From NCBI RefSeq assembly GCF_905475465.1, contig NC_062256.1, forward strand, positions 877,662-941,661: DNA of 64,000 nt, in the 5' to 3' direction. The notes below the pieces were generated by a model that had not been told where the DNA came from, ran no database searches, and saw only the letters and a program-made list of their open reading frames with translations. How positions within the stretch are numbered: the stretch's first letter is position 1; every line of letters begins with the position of its first letter. Position numbers and translations under genes: made by a program. This stretch comes from Pieris napi. Taxonomy: Eukaryota > Arthropoda > Insecta > Lepidoptera > Pieridae. Shown here piece after piece: positions 28,001 to 43,000 of the stretch.

Positions 28001-31000
28001 AAATGTTACACAAAAAATTTTTCCAACCCCGATAAAGAAGTTTCACTTATATCGTGACTTGTATAAGAATTATACAAGTCACGATTGATAAGGATAATAG
28101 GATTAATATTTTGAAAATAAATATAGCCTTTGTGCCAGGGATAATGTAGTATTCTAATTGTACCTTGTGTTGAATGCCCTGGCGAACCCCGAGGGCTGAT
28201 CTAAAGGGCGTGGTTGGCTGAGGTGTTTTTAGTGGGTCGGTTCTCGCTACCCCTCTAAATAGCAGAGGGCTTTGAGAGAAAACCAAGCCCTACAGTCCCC
28301 TTGCAGGCCAAGCACACCAAGCAGGCCTGTAAGCGCGTTTTCACATCATTAAAAAAAAACTGAAATCGGTCTAGTAGTTTTGTATGTACAAAACAAATAT
28401 TTTTGAAGTGAAACTTCTAATTCGACTTCAACAAGGTTGCGTTAAATGTTTAACGTTCCTGGGGGATAGAAAGAGACAGAGCGAGAGTGAATGCTTCCTA
28501 ATTTTCATTTCCACATTAAAAAGTTTCACTTCTTCCGCACGGAGGGACTCCACGCACTATTTTTTTTATAATATAAGTTATATTTTAGGGATAAAGAAGA
28601 ACAAGAGAATTTACAGAAGACTGAAGAAGAGTCGCAGGAGCAGAAGGAGAAGACGATCAATGATATATTGCAAGAGAAGGAGGAAGCGGAGAGTGTGAGT
28701 TTTTTATCATTTGTTATTTATGCTTGAATCTTTTTTCATATAGTTGATGGTTTTGGTCGAACATAGAATGGGGAAACCCTTGTTAAATTAGTTTTAAACA
28801 TGCAGAATCATTTTACACGTTATTTTGTAGTTTGAATAGTTTTTTTTTTATTTGAGGGTAGGTTATGAATATATTATGTTTATTTTTTAATCATAGGGTT
28901 TTGAAATCGGCACTTGGAGCAATGAAATGGCGTCGTCAATACCAGAAACAATGGAGTACGACGATTTCATGGAGCCTCTTCCGCCTAACCTTACATTCTG
29001 CACGTCTGCTACAGGTCAGCATCCCGTGACGGAAATTAATGTTATATGCTAAATTGTATATAGTGCGTATAGGTGCGTTTTTATAGAGCAAACGGGCCAA
29101 AAGGTTCACTGATGGTGATACCGTCCATAGACAGTAGACACCCATACTGACAGAAGGCTTTTTAGGAATTGGTACGCTTTTATCTTGAAGGACCCTAAAT
29201 TGGTGCGAGTTTAAACCCACGCTTACTTCATTGATTGTATATCAATTCAATGCCAATCATAATATTAGTTTTAAGTTGAACTTATGAACTAGAAGAGATC
29301 TACGTTATCTTAAGTAAATACATTATAACATACGAGAGTCATACTTAGCTCGAGTCAGTCGTGCCTGATCACTTGCTAGAAATATTAGTACAGATATGGA
29401 AATGTTATCTTATAATATATTTTTTAGGTGGAGCGAATTGGTCAGATCCAATAGATAAGCCGAAGAATTACCCTGCTAGGAAATTCTCTATGGCTGAAAG
29501 CGATTGTTCATATTTATCCAGGTATTTATTTGATGAAAATATTGTCTAATAAAATTATTGATGCTGTTTAAATATTCCGGTTCGAAGGACCAAATAATTA
29601 AATCTCAAAAACATGTGCACTCGATGTTTCCATTTAGTTTGTGTGCATTTTACTATAGATATAATTAAAGTATATGTTACTTTTCAGCGATTTTGATACA
29701 GACGATTCAGACTTCAACTCGGACGGTAGTGACGAAGATTCTGACGGTTTCTCAAGTAGCAAGAATGCGAATGGTAAGTTTTCAAGACAAAATTCAGTTT
29801 TGTCCATTACGGGTCACCCCAATCCGGCAAGTATTTACACACACACATACAGATAAAATACCTATTTCTACCATTATAGGAGCATTTGTGTTTTATTCAG
29901 GCGAGTATAAACATAACATTTATTACTAACGAAACACACACACAGAGAAACACACAAAATAATTATAATCAATAAGAAAAATAACAAAAGGTATTTTTTT
30001 AAAGAATAAGGTACATTATAAGTGAGTAATATGTGTGTGTGTTGTGATTGTAACTGGCCCTGGCTCAGAATTATGCTGAGGAGCAGACGTGTTCCACAGC
30101 ACTGGTCATTCTTGATGTTAAAAATAGTCAAGAAAGCTGATGTACTAAATAAATGTCGCAGAAATGTGTCTTAGTTGTGTTCTATTGGCTTCAAACACAT
30201 ACAAAAACTCAGACTTATACACAATCTTAAATTATTAAACACAATCTATATAATCGTGTTAACAAACTTGAATTGCCACGGTCACCTAATCTTTTTCTTT
30301 ACTTAATATATAAGATAACTACACTTTTAATTCTTTCTCTCTTTATATCTCTTTCACTCTTCCTCCCTCTCTGTGTCTATCTCTTTCTCTCTTCCTCTCC
30401 CTCTCTCTTTCTCTTCTTCTGGTCATTTTGATTGTTTTAGGAGTAAAAGCCGGTTTTCACACCGTTTCAAAATCAAAATACGTTTATTCAATTTAGATGC
30501 TTCTTAGAGCATGCTTATGAATGTCAACAACGTTTACAAAATTCACGAAAGAGCAGGGCTACGCCATCTCTCTCATCATTTCTTTCTAGTTATCCCTTTC
30601 AAAAGGTCAAAGGTCTCCAAATTACTTTTTTTTGCGCATTTATTTAGAAGTTCTTTGTCGTAGCTGCAATGGGCGTACGTATAGAATATAAGACAGCCCA
30701 CGAGGCTGAAGCTGTAGACGTTGAACGCCGTCGGCCTGTAGCCCCAGCGCCTATGCCTGATAGGGACGACGATATGCGAGATGTGGCGGCCTATAAGGAG
30801 ATTTTGAAGGATGGCACACCACCGGAAGAGGTGAGAATAAAAAGGTTTTCGGGGAATCTTTTTGTGGTTTCAGAAATTCTGGGAGGTTTAGTTTTTATAA
30901 TTTAGGTGTGTTAGTTATTTTGCAAAGTTAAGTTTTGTAAGTTTGACACCAATTCTAAATAACTTAAGTAATTATTATGACATTAATGTTCTTATTATAT

Positions 31001-34000
31001 GACAGTATACAAATTAATATGACATTTGCATGCCTAATTATATATGGCTGATTGTGAAGATTTTTACATAGTATCGTCTTTTATTGACATAACCTTTACA
31101 CATTTAAAGAAAAAACTTTTTAACCGGATTAAAGTTATGCATTATTATAAATTTACAATTATTTAACATAATTTTTTAATTTAACCGACGTTTCGCGTGC
31201 TTTACAGCGTGTGTTCGATATATATTGTCTGCAATACAATATGTGATTTAAAAAAGGTTTTTTTTTTGCTTTCAGCACGTGACAAAATACCGAAATTCGG
31301 TCATATCACACGAAAAAGAAATTGTTGCTGGTCATCTTATTACAAGAAGTGATCCGGTAAAAAATCTCCTACCTGAGGGTAGAGAAATAGATGAACATAC
31401 AAACATAACTAAAAATATTGATGGTCTTAAAGTAGTGTCTAAGAATAATTTGGTCGATCAAAAATCATCTGATTCACCCAATGGTGAAGAAGCCAATTCT
31501 GATAATAAAGAAATATCCAAAACAGATATATCTAAAGATAAAATATCAGAAATGTTTCCATATCTAAATGGAATCGATACAGACGGTGGTCAAATAACAT
31601 TAGAAGCCATAGAGAAAAGCAAACGGACACTTCTCTTGGAATTAAAAAAGACATTGACGGATGAGGAAATTAAAAAGTTGAATTGCTTCTCTATGGTCGA
31701 CATAGATATCGATGCCACAGATTATGTGAACGAGAAAGTTGCCAATGTCGGCTTTGATTCCAAGGATAAATATGAGGAATTGATCAACAAATGGGACTCG
31801 GCTGATTCGAAGCCGTATTACTTGGACCATAGTCAGAGTGGTAAAGAGTTTGATTTCGATTATCAGCCGAGTCTGGAAGGACATCCGGGGCCGAGTCCTA
31901 GTGTTATATTGCAGGTTAGTTTCGGTTATTTATAAAAATATTAAGCTATTGCATAGATTTCATCACGGGCTTTGAGCGCGGCGACCTAATCAAGAAATTC
32001 CGTAACGAAAATAAACCTAACTCACGATGACGTAATATAGTTGCGGCCAATACGCGTTAGAGCGGGACAGAACGCATACTGAGTCTCACATCTCTGCCGA
32101 GATCGGTGACGTAGCGTAAGCGCGGCCGGTGCGGTACGCGTTAGAGTGAGACAGACTATATAGGTGTGTTAGTCTGAGTCTGGTAGAGTGGTAGATTGAA
32201 TTAATATCAAAGAAAAAAATACTGCATAAATAAAAAATTATAATTGCATAAGTTGATAAAATAATGCTATGCAATAGCTTTACCGCGGCAGTCTCCGAGT
32301 GCCACACGTTTTTTATTATAGTTCGGTGGCGATTGTCAACTGTCTTTAATCGTTTAAAATTTGAGCTTATAACTAACATAAACTTAGGGGTAGTGACTAT
32401 ACTTCAATATAAGTATAGTCAACCTTTTGGACATTAACGCAAACAAGAATGTTATGTTACAATTTGTGTGTGGGAACAACCAACTAACTTGATTACCTAT
32501 TTCACCATGCCTCCTGCTGATAGAGGACAAATCTTTGTTTTTAATTTATTTTATTATTATTAATTACTTAGATGTCATGTGGATAATCAAATGGTTGCAG
32601 CTCCTTACAAACGTTGTTTAAATCATAAAACTTGGCGATTAAAAAGAGTGGCGGAGAGTTTATTGCCAGTTCTTCTCTTCCGTTGTACGCCCTTGATTTG
32701 AGAACTGGCAGTAAATGTAAAATTAGAAGCATTTCATATATTTTTTTTTTACTTTCATAAGTGTACATTGTGTTACCTATATGAATAAACGATTTTGACT
32801 TTGACATAAAGGTAAACAAGTAGACTTATGAACGTCAACAGAAACGATGTTAAATTGTTTCTAACCGCAATTTACCACGGGCGAGAAGAACTGGCAAGAA
32901 ACTCTCCGCCACTCTTTTTAATCGTCATTGAGTCATACAACTTGTTTGAACTGGAGTAAATCAATCCCAAAGATTAGAATCATTTAAATAATCGTCAAAT
33001 TTTTAAAAATCTTTATTGATTAATTTACGTTTAATGACCACTACCAAAACTGACGTACGATTTATATTGCGGTTTTAAATTATTAATTAAAATATATGTA
33101 ACTTAACTAATGTTAGGTTACTTTTTACACTAAAAAAGTTTTTATTTCCCAAGCAATTACACATTTACGTTTGTGTAAAAAAGGGCAAATGAAATTTGCG
33201 TTATTTATTCATGGTCTAATAAGATGTGTTTCAATTGAGATTTTGTTTTTGTCGTAGGTGCATAAACCACTATATATTTGGAATAAAAAACGATTCCAAT
33301 GTATCTATCAACGGCCAATCACTTGCCTATTAGATTGACGATCATGAAATAGATACAGAAATCTGAGTCCCAGACCTAAAACTTAATAAAAATTTCAGGC
33401 TTTAACGATGTCGAACGCAAATGACGGTATAAACTTGGAACGTTTGGAGACCATTGGAGACAGTTTTCTGAAATTCGCGATCACTGCGTACTTGTACTGC
33501 GCACACCCAGCCGTACACGAAGGGAAATTATCGCACATGAGAAGTAAACAGGTAAAATTATTTATAGACAATAAATCCGTCATAATGCACTTTACACTCT
33601 TCCGTCTCTTTCTCTGAAATAGTGTTTACACTGTGTTGAAAAGGGACAGATAATTACTTTAGTGAGAATGTTTTAGGTTTTATCAAAAAGAAGGTAGTTT
33701 ATAAAACTTCGGCATATTTTTTTATAAACTACCCTCTTATTGATAAAACCTTGTTTTTAAATTTGATTTCACAGTTTATTTTTAGTTAGAATGTTTTAGG
33801 TTTTATCGAAAAAGAGGGTAGTTTATAAAACTTCGGCATATTTTTTTTTATTTAAACCATTATTATGATTTAAGCGTTTAAAATTTTTATTTAATTTTTT
33901 TTTTTAAATTTCTGTCAATACATCACGGTGCTTGTAGTCTTGTAGTGATAAAATAATATAAGAATTGACTATAACGTCACTGTAGAATGATAACCTCGTA

Positions 34001-37000
34001 TGTCAAATAACCATTTATATTTTATTCTTAGACTCTTATGTCATTTAACTGGTATAATCATGAAGTAAGGACAATTTATGTTATTAATAAATGAGTCCTT
34101 TTTACCATCCAAAACTATGGACAAAACACATAATAATATTTTAACGAAAATTTTCGTTTCCTGTAATGTTTGGTTCTCTGGACAGCGACGATAATGTAAT
34201 ATATAACTTCTATGTAAAATTTTACCTTTTAAGACAAATTTGCACGCCATTATCTGTGGCGGAACATGAAGTTTAGATTGTACCACCATAATATTTTTGT
34301 AGCATATTCATGCAAAAAAATCTAATATATAAAATTCTCGTGTCGCGGTGTTTGTGGTTAAACTTCCCCGAAACGGCTCGACCGATTCTCATGAAATTTT
34401 GTGTGCATATTGGGCATGTCTGAGAATCGGACAACATCTATTTTTCATCCCCCTAAATGTTAAGGGTAGTTCACGTTTACTTTTTATTTTTTTTATGATA
34501 CAGTATTAAAAAATACATACAACCCTAAATTTTCAACCCTCTACAATCAACCCCTATTTTTATTATAGTAGATAGTTATTTTTATTGATCTAAAAAAATG
34601 TTCCCTAGAAATAATATTCGTGGCAAAACGATGTTTGCCGGATCAGCTAGTATTATTATAAGTTTTCTGAATCTCACCCAAAAGGGAGGGAATGTATCTC
34701 CAGACCAACAGCTCGTCCTACCCTCTAATATTTGTGACTTGTCTCTGTTTGCAGGTGTCGAATCTGAACCTGTACCGCCTGGGTCGCAATAAGCGTTTAG
34801 GTGCTCGCATGATCGCCTCGAAGTTCGAGCCCCATGACAATTGGCTACCACCCTGCCACAGACCACCGCATACAATGCAACCTGGGGTAAGCATTTCTGG
34901 CCTGGCTTGAACACTATTAATATTTGTGCCAACTCATAATGTTTTAATAGTGAATTTTATAAATCGAACCAGTTGTAGCATATAATAATAATAATTATCT
35001 TAATATATATTATTTGTTGTTTGAATTGTTAAATTTCAGTTTTCTATATATAGTTTTGTCTATTGATGCGCTTGTTTTATTTTTCGTATATAATATTGTT
35101 TATCTATGTAATCTGTTTTGGCTTTCTGTACTGTCTAAGTGTTTGTTTTATAATAGTATGTATGTTAGCTGTAAGATTAATTATAATTAAATAAATAAAT
35201 ATATATAAATTACGTGTCACGTTGTTTGTCCGCTCCTAAACTACCGAACCAATATCAATCAAATTTGCATACCGTGTGCAGTTTGATCTAACTTAAAATA
35301 TAGGATAGCTTACATCTCAAGTTATACCCGCAATATTATTTTATTGCAAAATATTTGTTAATTATTTGACAGTCACAATTCTAACAGATGGCGCTGTGTT
35401 GAAAGTACCAACGTTTCACATAAGCTACAATTTAATGGCATAACCACCAAAAAAGCATGGTGGTCCCCATGACTGGTGTTCTCATACCGTTTCCCTTGAA
35501 TAGTTCACTACTATGTAATATAACAAAAAAATTAGCCACAGCAACGCTTGGCCGGTCTGCTAGTAATAATATAAGCCTTTATTCAGACAAGATACAATTT
35601 TATTTAAGCTAAAATATACATGTTTAGTATTGAAAAAATTATATAGTGTATGTTCTTTTGTGAATATACAAATATCATCTTATCATCGACACTCTCGCAA
35701 CCATAAAAACTGGCCTTGCTTGTTTCGCGCGTATGTGTGCGTGCACGTAATCAAACGTACGTGCGCTTGTGCGCATAGTGATTTATTGTTGGATGTTCAT
35801 GCTTAACTAAAAGTCAAATTCATTAACATCTAGACCTGTTATGTAGTAAAATTTCTTCTCTTTTTCTGGTGGCACTTTACTGCTGCGATTGGCTGTTAAC
35901 GATTTCTTCCTTCTATTAGCCCGTCTCTTGCCAATCATTATACACTTCATCAGGTCATAATTTGGCCACATTTGCCCTTATATGGCTGCTTCCACTATCC
36001 AAAGATGTTGTCAAGTGGAAGATCTACATTATTATATTAATACATGTTTTGTCTACAGCACGATCAAGACGAAGGCGAAAAGAAAGTGCCGGTAGATAAT
36101 ACAGGATGTTTCATTCCGTACAATCTTATAACGCAGCATAGTATACCGGGTAAGAATATTGTTTTACCTCGAGTTATGTTATCTAACATTAGTTAAATTG
36201 CATATATATGTATATATTAGTTAATAATTAGAAGCTTAAACAGAATGTATGAATGAATGAAAATAAACAATCATCGCACACTTGAAACCAAAATGAGCCC
36301 TTTAGTTTTTACCACACTCATAAATTGTAATTGATTCTCGATTCTGATAATGTCAAATAACATAAGCATCACCTAGATTTAGGAACTCTTCAATAATCAA
36401 GTTAGTTTTTTGTTAATTCAGCCCCCCCCCCCACTACCCCTAATGTTATCTTAGTTATCAGATCAGCCCATGTTTTAAAAAATTAAAGTCAGTTGTTATC
36501 TAACTTAATCAAACAAAGTGTTTCATTTAACATACATATATCTGAACATACACAACAACCGAACTTAACTCTTGTTATAAATAATAACTTAAAGTATCAA
36601 CCTGGCTCTTTTCATTACAGCGATAACGCAAATTGAAAGAAAGAGATGAAGATGATTCGAATCCTGGCTAAGAAATCGTATTTTTATTTTGGCATTTAGT
36701 ACTGACTCCGTCTCTACTACTGACTGGCTTTTAAACCAAAAATCTAAGAGTCAGATAAGGCCAAGACTATGTGGTTTTGTCCCTATTGGGTTATTATTAT
36801 CGTGAAAAATTAATTGAAGACTCTTCTGTCTCTTTTCAACATAGCTCGACAGAAAGAGACGGAATTACGTTAGTTTAATGGATGAGGGTGTTTATTATAT
36901 TTTCAGATAAATCAATAGCGGACTGCGTGGAAGCCCTAATCGGGGCCTATCTGCTGGAATGTGGACCCCGCGGAGCCCTGCTCTTCATGTCCTGGCTTGG

Positions 37001-40000
37001 CATCCGTGTTCTGCCGTGTCATCTGTTGGAACTGCCCCTAGGGCATCCCTACGTGCAGAGCCAGAACTACCAGCCGACCAGCAGTGTTGAAGAGGTGCGC
37101 TGCGCTGATTTTTAGCCAGTCTTAGTTCGGCTTCTGCTACAACCTGATTCTGTCTCGGCCTCAGACTTCAGAATGTGTTTTGTGATCTTTATATTTCTGA
37201 ATAGGCAAGTAGGTGATCAGTCAGTATTCAGAGGAGTTATTCGGATGACCTGCAGCTGAGTTTCATCATCGAACGTCGAGGTGATACGGATGGTATTACG
37301 TATTCTGTCTTTCCACAACTGAGCGTTGCTTAAGGCAATTTCTGCCGCGCACTACCACTATGTGGTGTTGCCCTCAAGAAGAAATACAAGAAATACTTCA
37401 GTATTTCTGAATCAATTTGATTTAGAATCCATCAAGAAACAAGCGTATAGTCCCACCAACTTATCTGTGAACTGAGTGGTAGCGCTACCGTCGCTTTAGT
37501 GTTGCAAATTAATAAAAGTTACCCATGATTGGGTATGTCAGATAAGAAACTAGGTAAACATATAAACATAATTTTATTATTTTAAACAGTACCTAACATT
37601 GTTTTATAATAATAAAATGGTAATATAAGTACTAAATAGTCTTCAAAAATAGGAAAATTAATGTAGGTAGATACATACATTAGCTTTTTCTCTGGCATTA
37701 AATTGATATAATTCCGCAGGCAGCTGGGGTGGCTACCTATTCGATTCAGACGTCACGCTCATCTTCTTCAACTTCTATACTGAATTCTTTTCAATCCGAA
37801 AACCCCTTCTTATCTCAAAAATCACTTTAAATTCTTAGGTCCTTCTTACTATATGTTACGCTCTTCTAATAGATGTTTATTGGAAATTCCATCTCACACT
37901 TCATCCTTCTTAGGCAATTCATTCACGATCTCCGCCATTAAGTTGTGGAATACGCTGCCCGACTCCGTACGATTGGCTACCTCTCTGTCATCTTTTAAAA
38001 CTCTTCTGTATAATCATTTCTTAACCTTATCCTATCCTGATCAATCGTGACTTGTATAAATCTTATGTTTCCTTTTACATCACTATTTGCTGTCGATTAG
38101 CTTTTAAGTTTTTAGTCTGTTGTTAATATTTTTTTTTTTTGTATTACTTTAGATTAAGGTACTATGTATATATATATATTTTTTTATATAACATTTGTTT
38201 CTGCACTTCTCGCACGAATCATGTTTCTTTTTTTTAAGTTTTTTCTTTAACTAGGGTTGCCTGGAAGAGATCGCTTATTAGCGATAAGGCCGCCCGTTGC
38301 ATCCCTTATAATTTTTTTTTTGTATTGTGTTTGATTTATTGTTTTTTGCAACGAAGTGTTAAAAAAATAAATAAATAAATAATGTAGGTACCCCACTTAT
38401 AAACTAAATGTTTAGCAAAGTAGGCAAATGAAGTTAAATAACTTGCAAATAAACTTCTTCTTCTTGCCCTTTTCCCACTCTAGGACGTTATATTTAAAAA
38501 AAAGTGGAGTGGAAAGAATTTATGCGGGTGAGCCCCTCAGGTTATTCCAGCGTTATTTTTACGTGACGAGAACGTAACGTAGTTTAGTTATATTTTTAAG
38601 TTACAAATACGTTAAAAAGTAATCAATGAAAAAAATATCGTGTAATTTACAAAAAGAAAGTAGACAACACTAACCTGAAGCTGCCGAAATTCAACATGGC
38701 GGCCGTAGTTTCCATTTTCTCCATTTCACAGAGAAGTTGGTGGGTCTGTACCAATTCTTAAAAGACAGACGCACTTGCGAACTTTCTGGAAATGTGATTG
38801 TTAACGTCAGGTGAGCCTCCTGCGCGTTATATAAAAAAGAGTGCGTGTATAAAGCGCGTAAGAAGTTATACTTCTTTGGGATTATTAATAATACATACGG
38901 ATAGTTAACCTCAACTGTATTGAAGCACAGTTTTTTCACACATATTTTCTAATATTAATTAGTATTGAATTAAATATTCAATTTAAATCACTTCTGATTA
39001 TAATTCAGACGCAGATATAAAATACGCACTTGTATAATGAAAACACGTTTTTTAAATGTAGAAACTCAAAGCATGTGGATAAATATTATAAATATAAATA
39101 CACAGTGAACAGAGGCGGCGTGCGTGGCAACATGCGCCACTAACTTCATTCTGTTAATTTTGTGTCACGGTGCGCGCGCATCGTAAAATTTCACTCTTAT
39201 CAATTTTTCATAACGCGCCTAAAGAAGTAAACCTTCAAAAACTGGGTAAAACAGACCCGTCTGGGGCGCGATAGAGCCTCCGGGGCAGCATATTTTGAAA
39301 GGATGTCAAGGGATTCCAGTAAGTATAATGAACATTCCAGAAACCGCCTCAAAAAACCTTCGAACCGCTATCGAGTGACTCGGAGAGCTGCTGTTCGTCT
39401 GATGAGGAAGGTACTCCGGATTCCCAACCTCCGCCAGAAGACTGGAGCTGGACCGGTAGACCGGTTGGATCTTTGAGACCTTATCGGGATGCTGATGGGA
39501 AATGGGTCCAAGTAAGTTCCGAAACTATTTTTAGTTATGTAATCAAGATTGACACATTATTAGTATGAAATAATGAAATTAAAAAATTGTTTCCTGTGAT
39601 ATCCAATTGCTTAAAAAAAGCATACTTCTCAAAGGCCAGCAACGCATCCGCTAAAATGCGCCCCGTCCATTGAAAAAAAAATCTTAAACGGCGTTGTTTG
39701 GCTTTGTTTTACGATTCATTTTACAATAATTAAACTTCAAGAATACATTTTTAATGGATATAAATGCGAATTTATTACATACTATTTGTGTGTCATTGTA
39801 ATCGGTGACTGACAGGTCAGGTTGACATAACAGGTTAGCCAAAAAGTTCGTAGTTTAACATAGAATTGTTTTTATTCAATTTGACTATTCAATATAGTTA
39901 GCCGTATATATATATAGGTAGCCTTCGAGAGATATACGACGAGCTCTTCATCAGCGCAAAATGTCTGTTCAGCTAGCATTTTCCCTCTCTTGTCTGAGAT

Positions 40001-43000
40001 CAGGAAAATGTCGGTAGAATAAATTCCGTTTATTACGGTTGAACTGCCCTGCGATTCTGATAAACTGAAAAATGGCATTCTGATAAACTATAAACTACAA
40101 GCTTTTTAGAATGCCAAATCATAAAATGACTGGTTCACGACTGATTTGAGAGCGACCGCCGATACGAAAACCGCTGTGTGAGTTCGAAAAGTGAGTTATA
40201 GAATCGCAGGGCAGCTTCAAACACAAGCAGAATCATCAATTGGCACACTTTGAATGGAGCATTCGCATGTCCAAATATTCATCTAGGATATGTCCAACAC
40301 GTTCCTTTGATATCTTTGTTGTCTCAGCTCAACTTCACATTTCGGTTATCCAAAATTATTTTGTGGACTGTTTCGATGTTTTCGTTAGTAACAGCCGCTT
40401 TGGGGCTAACTTTAAACATAGCAAACCACTTTGAACCGTTGATTTTGTGTAATTTTTTTATTATTTTTTATTAGCCTGTATTTGGGGAGCTGAAAGCACC
40501 ACCATCACCTCTTCTACGATATATAGAAGACCCAGAAGGAGAACTTGAACAAATGCTGTCAGGTATAACCAGTTTTCTTATACTTTAAAAAATAAATATC
40601 GCAATTGAAACTAATAATAGCAGAAATATTTTACATAAACCAAATCCTATTCAAGAATGGGACCAACTCACCTATACAGCAACACTAACATTCATATATT
40701 TTATTTATGTGTTTGTATGTATGTAACACAATTAATTGAAACGTCATAGGCTCCTAAAATAAAAATTTTCCTATATTAGGGATGAGTGCCAAAAATCAAA
40801 CAGACACAAAACAAGACACAATCTTAGACTAGGCATAGACTCAGAAAGAAACGTGTGTGTACTTATGTACACGCGTGAGAAGTTATACTTGGCGTAATAA
40901 TTTTCTTAGAACGCTTTAGAGGGATGTTTCCCTCATTGAATTGTATTTTTCTTGTCGATTTTAATGGACACTTCCAATCGAAACGATATAATATCTACTA
41001 ATAATGATATTTTACAATAAACACTATGTGTTTTATCACATTGGAACGGGTTTTCTCGTATAGAAATCATTGTTTTGGTTTAAATAAACACGACTCTGAA
41101 CTCAACGCAATACAGACAATGCAACTTGTCGATAAAAAAGAGCGAGCGCCAACAAACGGCCCAGACTGTTTTACCGACGTTTGAACAGATATTCAGGATG
41201 TCGGTTTTTTGTAACGGGGCTGTTTCAGGTTATGAAGAGCTGGAGAAGACCCTTCAATATAGATTCCGCGACAGGTCGTTGTTACTCCAAGCCCTAACTC
41301 ACGCGTCCCATCAGAAAAATAGACTGACGGACTGCTATCAGCGCCTGGAGTTCCTCGGAGATGCCATTTTGGGTAATAAGTCTTTTAAATATACTAGCTG
41401 ACCGGGCAAACGTTTTGCCATGTATATTCATTTATAATAAAAATAGGGGTTGATCGTAGAGGGGTGAAAATTAGGGGTTGTATGTATTTTTTGATGCTGT
41501 ATCATAAAAAAATAAAAAAAAATATTTATCTAAATATTTAAAAAAAAATTTAGGGGTGGACTACCCCTAACATTTAGGGGGATGAAAAATAGATGTTGGC
41601 CGATTCTCATAGATACCGGATAAGCACAAAAAATTTCATCAAAATCGGTCAAGCCGTTTCGGAGGAGTATGGCAACGAAAACTGTGACACGAGAATTTTA
41701 TATATTAGATGTTCAGTTTACTATATACACTTATTTACACTTCGTTACTATAATATATAAAAAGTTACAAAAGTTATTAAGGCAATGGGTGGCCTGTTCG
41801 CTAACAAGTGATTTCTTCCAGGCAACCCTAAAATAAAATTACTAAAAGTAAAGTGAATCAATAATAACTTAAAAATTACATGTAACACTAAAAATATTTG
41901 TTACTATTTAATTTTCAGTATTTTAAAATACTGTATATATTTATCAATATTTGAGCAGTGTTCGCCGAGTGGCTTCAGCGTGCGACTCTCATCTCTGAGG
42001 TCGTAGGTTCGATCCCCGGCTGGGCACCAATGTACTTTCTATCTACGTGCGCATTTAACATTCGCTCGAACGGTGAAGGAATCGTGAGGAAATTGGCTAG
42101 CCTTAGACCCAAAACAGTCGACGGTGTGTGTCACAGGAGGCTGATCACTTACTTAAGTTTTAAATGGTATTTTTATATTTCTAACCTTTAAAACGTCATT
42201 TACGTAATTGGTCTTTTAGTCGTTATTACTAGGAATGGATTCCTTTTTAATCTTAAATTTTTAACTGTTTTTTTTTTTCATCTTCCCCCCCCCCCCATTC
42301 GTAAAAACTATTGTACACTGTTAAAGTACTCTGTCGTCTCTTTCTGTCAAATTGTGTTTATGCTGTGCAAAGAAAGAACTGATAGATCCTGATATTATTT
42401 TTCAGATTATTTAATAACCCGACACTTATATGAAGACCCGCGGCGTCACTCGCCCGGCGCCCTCACAGATCTACGTTCGGCACTCGTGAATAACACAATA
42501 TTCGCTACCTTGGCTGCTAGGCACGGCTTTCATAAGTAAGTAAAAATTTCAGTTTGGAGGGTAGGTGAAAATTTTTAATTCCTACCCTCACTTCATAAAA
42601 TCGTTCGGGCCCGCTGCTAAGTATTGCAGCACCTCACTAGAACTTAAATCTAGTTAGACAGCCCGGTCAGTTATGATAAAAGTATAATAATTCGTAAAAT
42701 GTATCAACTTGACAATTCTGCTGCTAACAAAACGATTAAATAAAAAAACAGCTAGAAATCAATCTTTAGGTTTGATTGTGGTGTTACCAACAGTGAAATC
42801 TCTATGTCGTGGTAACCCGGGATTTTCCAATTTGTATAGAATTTAATTTCCCCTTAAAGGAAATTATTTTAAATGCTGATTTTTTGAAGTGAAACTTCTT
42901 TAGGCGCAAGAGGGTAAAAATGTAACGGACCGTCATGAAGATGTGCAGCGTTTTTGTCGAATAAAATGGAGAGAGCGATTGAGACCGATTGAGAGAGAGT

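Larger units (their letters stand above)
27418..28200 (-). pseudogene. LINE 3' end, inverted, split by VMITE, intron 23
   Basis: 27418-27600 matches the 3' UTR of the LINE at 37853-38370 (GCGATCTCTTCCAGGCAACC); 28060-28200 matches its ORF end (CAAGTCACGATTGATAAGG). VMITE lies between them. Confidence 0.55.
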
